Shown here: positions 61,239 to 64,000 of the stretch, in pieces | Layout of the letters: the number at the start of each line of letters is the position of its first letter | How positions within the stretch are numbered: position 1 is the stretch's first letter | Source: Paramecium sonneborni | Taxonomy: Eukaryota; Ciliophora; Oligohymenophorea; Peniculida; Parameciidae | DNA length: 64,000 nt | Assembly: GCA_905182985.1 (NCBI GenBank) | Contig: CAJJDN010000102.1 | Location: 265,235 to 329,234, forward strand | Direction of reading: 5' to 3' | Notes under the pieces: model-generated | Database searches by the model: none | The model's input: only the letters and a program-made list of their open reading frames with translations | Told to the model about the DNA's origin: nothing | Translations under genes and position numbers: made by a program

Positions 61239-61448
61239 TCAAAGAATTCTTTAATTTTCATCTGCTCTTTGAATTTTAAAAGCTAATCCTAAATACATAA
61301 CTAAACTGATTAAAATCTCTTATAATTTTTAATTATTAATAAAATCGTCAATAGCAGATAAATTAACTTTAAATGACTCAAATAACTACGTTAATGCAAT
61401 CAATTTTCATTCATAATCAATCTTTTCTTGATTTTCAATAAAATCCAT
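61239..61448 (-). pseudogene. Short coding-like segment with an in-frame TGA
   Basis: From ATG 61446-61448 the frame reads MDFIENQEKIDYE, TGA at 61407-61409, then KLIALTQLFESFKVNLSAID, DFINNQKLQEILISLVMYLG, to TGA at 61239. Both sides of the internal TGA have equally good coding texture and the same frame, suggesting a single nonsense change in a former (or mis-sequenced) exon. Helical; family not recognised. Confidence 0.45.
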
Positions 61449-61547
61449 CTAGAAAATTATCTACACCCTTCAGCAGTTCTTAATGTATTAATTAATGAAA
61501 GGTAAAACAAATTACTTCTTGTGAAAGAAATTGTTTAAATTTTATTA

Positions 61548-61849
61548 TCAATCATTGATATGTAAAGTGGATAAAATAGTGAAGGAGCAAACGAAAAGCT
61601 TTGAATTTTTCCATTCACATTATACATCTTTCAAATAGATAATCTAATTAAATATATAAATACTTAGAACTCATCTTTCTCAAACAGTTGCCACGGTTTA
61701 TTAACCAGGCTGGATGGAATTTGATTTCTTCCTATTCTTGGCTCTTTTTCCGATCTGTCCTTATTATCACCTGTATTTGAGGACAATCTAGTCAAAGCTA
61801 CTATAAGGACAACAATAGATAGAAAGATCAGATTCGAGGGAAGTCTCAA
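61548..61849 (-). CDS. Small single-pass membrane or secreted protein
   Basis: ATG at 61847-61849. It reads MRLPSNLIFLSIVVLIVALT, a signal peptide or anchor, then a polar, charged stretch (GDNKDRSEKEPRIGRNQIP, KPWQLFEKDEF). Base composition is clearly less A/T-rich than around it. A 20-nt GT...AG intron would add IIYLKDVQCEWKNSKLF and end at TGA 61548-61550; without it the protein would end after about 75 residues at the TGA near 61635. No family recognised. Confidence 0.55.
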
Positions 61850-61889
61850 ATTAATATATATTTTTCTAATAAAGTATTTTTATATTATT

Positions 61890-62700
61890 GGATATAAAGA
61901 ATTTGGAGGACCTTTTGTATGGGCTTAGGCTAAATTTTTATGAATCAATAATATAAAGACCTACACCATAGTATCACTATTGCATTTTATATTCTTAATG
62001 AACCATAATTCCCAACTGATGGAAGATTTATCTATAAAAATGAAAATAATACACCAGTTTTAAAATCAACTGCAAACTTTTATTAATCTTATTCTGATTG
62101 ATCTAAATACAATAAAATATATGAAAGAATTGTTCATGATACAAATTTCTTAATATCACTTGGGAATATTTTGGTTCAAATAATGAGCCGCTTTACATAT
62201 TTAAACTTGTTTTAGAACTACAATTAATGGTTACTTAACATGAGATTCTACTTTAATAGAAAATTAAAAGGATTGAAATGTGAACGAAAACCTGGGTATT
62301 ATGATTTTTTGAATATTTGTCAAGATATTCATTTTAATTATAATTTTAGATTTTCCAACTGCTTCAGATGGAAACACTATTTAATTTAATGGATGCTTTG
62401 ACTGTAAATTTTAATGTTAACTTTACTTAAATGCACAAAATGTATTAAAGGAGAGTTTCTTGAATGTGCAACCGATGGATGGTATTTTCTCCTTGGATAT
62501 GCAAAGAAAGATGTGGAGATTAAATTAAAATTGGAATAATATCATGATGCTAATTCAGATGACATAAGAATCTAGGATGGCATTTGTTTATATACCTCTG
62601 AAACAATTAGGATGAATAATTCTTGTTTAAATTTATGCATTAATAATTGTAAAATTTGTGAAGAAGAAAAGTAAATATCTTGTATTTCAAATTACTGATT
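61890..62700 (+). pseudogene. Decayed Cys-rich / jelly-roll surface-protein gene
   Basis: Blocks in shifting + strand frames: FGGPFVWAQAKF; HSITIAFYILNEPQFPTDGR; FIYKNENNTPVLKSTANFYQ; FPTASDGNT, GCFDCK; then a good Cys-rich run CTKCIKGEFLECATDGWYFL ... CLNLCINNCKICEEEKQISC. The order (FGGP...VW, H-x-I-x-I-x-F jelly-roll strand, then C-x-x-C units) matches the surface-protein modules at 36-38 kb and 45-50 kb. TGA codons and shifts occur without fitting introns, so I call it a pseudogene. Confidence 0.55.
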
Positions 62701-62957
62701 ATTTGACAATTAATGGGTTTTACAAAATTATACCGAAAATACTTTTATAAAAAGCAATCAAATTAGTGAGGGAAAGGGCGAAATATAAATTTTTGATAAT
62801 TACTATGTAGCTAATAAATAAGTATTCTTCATTTTGATGAAAAGGAATCTTTATCTAATTTAAATTTATCTTTTGATATATAATTTGTTTAGTACGATAT
62901 AGCTATTGAGTTTTTGATATTACTAGAAACATAACCTATTTTATAAGTTTAACATAA
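62701..62957. other. AT-rich spacer
   Basis: Nothing supportable. Confidence 0.35.
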
Positions 62958-63164
62958 TCATAAAGCAATTATTGTTAGATTGATTTTCTCTGTCATTTTT
63001 CTTATATAAAAAGTATAATTCAAATAATCAATAAATTCTTGATTATAATTAAGTTGTTTATTAACTGGAGAAGGCTCCATATTTGTTGAAACTCTTAATT
63101 TTACGTAATATCTATCATTTTTTAGATTTATCAACATTATCCAGAAAATCTCTATATTTATCAC
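62958..63164 (-). CDS. Possible small ORF (68 codons), doubtful
   Basis: A - strand frame with ATG at 63162-63164, ending in TGA, includes VSTNMEPSPVNKQLNYNQEF, IDYLNYTFYIRKMTEK, which has reasonable composition. An overlapping frame upstream (CDKYRDFLDNVDKSKK) also looks coding, so this may be one exon of a gene or a relic. No homology recognised. Confidence 0.3.
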   Translation of the reverse strand: MINIEIFWIMLINLKNDRYYVKLRVSTNMEPSPVNKQLNYNQEFIDYLNYTFYIRKMTEKINLTIIAL

Positions 63165-64000
63165 AAGGCGTAAGAATTATTATAGTTTCAATCGAGAAAA
63201 TTTTCAATAACAACAGAGCAATATATAGAATTTCTTGACATTCAGGAATATTTATAAATTATTACATTTAAAGAGAATTCATTTCAACCATATGGAAAAT
63301 TTAGATTATATAATATATAATTAGTCAAAACTTTAAAAAAAATTTAAATCTAATACAATTATAGATGCAGACTTTTGTCTGGTAAATATCATCTTAAATT
63401 TTTTAAGAATTAATGTTTTTATAATAGAAAAATTTTTTCAATACTGTAATTTTGCTTTTATTGAGTAAGAAGCTCTACTTATTGTGTTAAAAATCTCTAA
63501 ATTTAATACTTAAAACATTCTAATAATTTTTTGAAAACTAATAATCAAAATTAGCAACAATCATTTTAGAATAAATTAGTAGAATAAATAAAAAATAAAA
63601 ATTCTGTACTGTTATTTCTCTTTTTCACTAAATATTAATTCATGGGATATTTTGTTTAAAGCAATTTTATTTCTTCTACTTTTGAACTTTGTGGAACAAT
63701 ATAATTTCATATTTTATAATAGTAGCATATTCTGATATTATTTAGTAAAACATTTTAATTATTGGATTTTTTCATATGTTTATTTACTTTTTACTTTGAG
63801 GCTTTGTTTAATTAAACAATTTTTACCATTTTTTGTTAATTTAATAAAATTTATCTTTAAAAATTTGAAAAAGACCTTTTGATAATTTTTTTGAGACATA
63901 TTTCGAATTAATATTTACAATATACGAATAAATATGTCTTGATTAATTAAAATTTTATTAGAGTTTTAAGAAGTATAACTAAATATAACAGATTTATAAC
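63165..64000. other. AT-rich window end
   Basis: Long A/T runs. No ORF, repeat or telomeric (CCCCAA/CCCAAA) array seen. Confidence 0.4.

Noticed and set aside
1..64000. Telomeric or rRNA sequence
   Set aside because: I searched by eye for CCCCAA/CCCAAA tracts and GC-rich rRNA blocks and saw none.

Overview
The window is ciliate DNA, almost certainly from Paramecium. Genes read through only if UAA and UAG are decoded as glutamine and UGA is the sole stop. Coding regions are split by tiny GT...AG introns (mostly 20-31 nt), base composition is strongly A+T-rich, and the protein families (REJ/cysteine-rich giant membrane proteins, CNBD K+ channels, TRIM-like and WD40 proteins with poly-Q) suit Paramecium. 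I cannot tell whether this is macronuclear or germline sequence. The intact genes show no obvious insertions, but the non-coding fraction is high and many segments look like decayed genes.

Layout. 1-13.6 kb is dense and orderly. It holds the 3' end of an unrecognised gene, then on the + strand an oxysterol-binding-protein relative, a lipin-type phosphatidate phosphatase, a ubiquitin protease, a Rho-GDP dissociation inhibitor, a phospholipid scramblase-like protein and a coiled-coil protein. A TRIM-like RING/B-box/poly-Q/LRR gene and a small unknown gene lie on the - strand. Several products act on lipids or membranes (OSBP, lipin, scramblase), but this is ordinary neighbourhood, not an operon. 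13.9-22.6 kb carries a multi-pass membrane protein, a six-TM K+ channel with CNBD, and a zinc/WD40 protein. 22.6-28.7 kb is gene-poor, with a gene relic, a 120-N assembly gap and a tRNA-like element.

28.7-30.7 kb encodes a V-ATPase subunit A homologue whose nucleotide-binding loop is destroyed. 30.7-36 kb is relic-rich. 36-51 kb has a secreted jelly-roll/Cys protein and a roughly 9.8 kb gene for a giant surface receptor-like protein (signal peptide, many Cys-rich repeats each carrying micro-introns, REJ-like region, C-terminal TM helices). 52-57 kb contains a secreted-protein gene, a truncated EF-1alpha-like GTPase and a pseudokinase. A 1,766-bp segment there appears twice around a single N, probably an unmerged contig overlap. 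57-64 kb is a mix of WD40 and surface-protein pseudogenes, small unknown genes and AT-rich spacer.

All coordinates of multi-exon genes are outer limits. Introns were placed by hand from frame continuity and family similarity, so individual junctions may be off.
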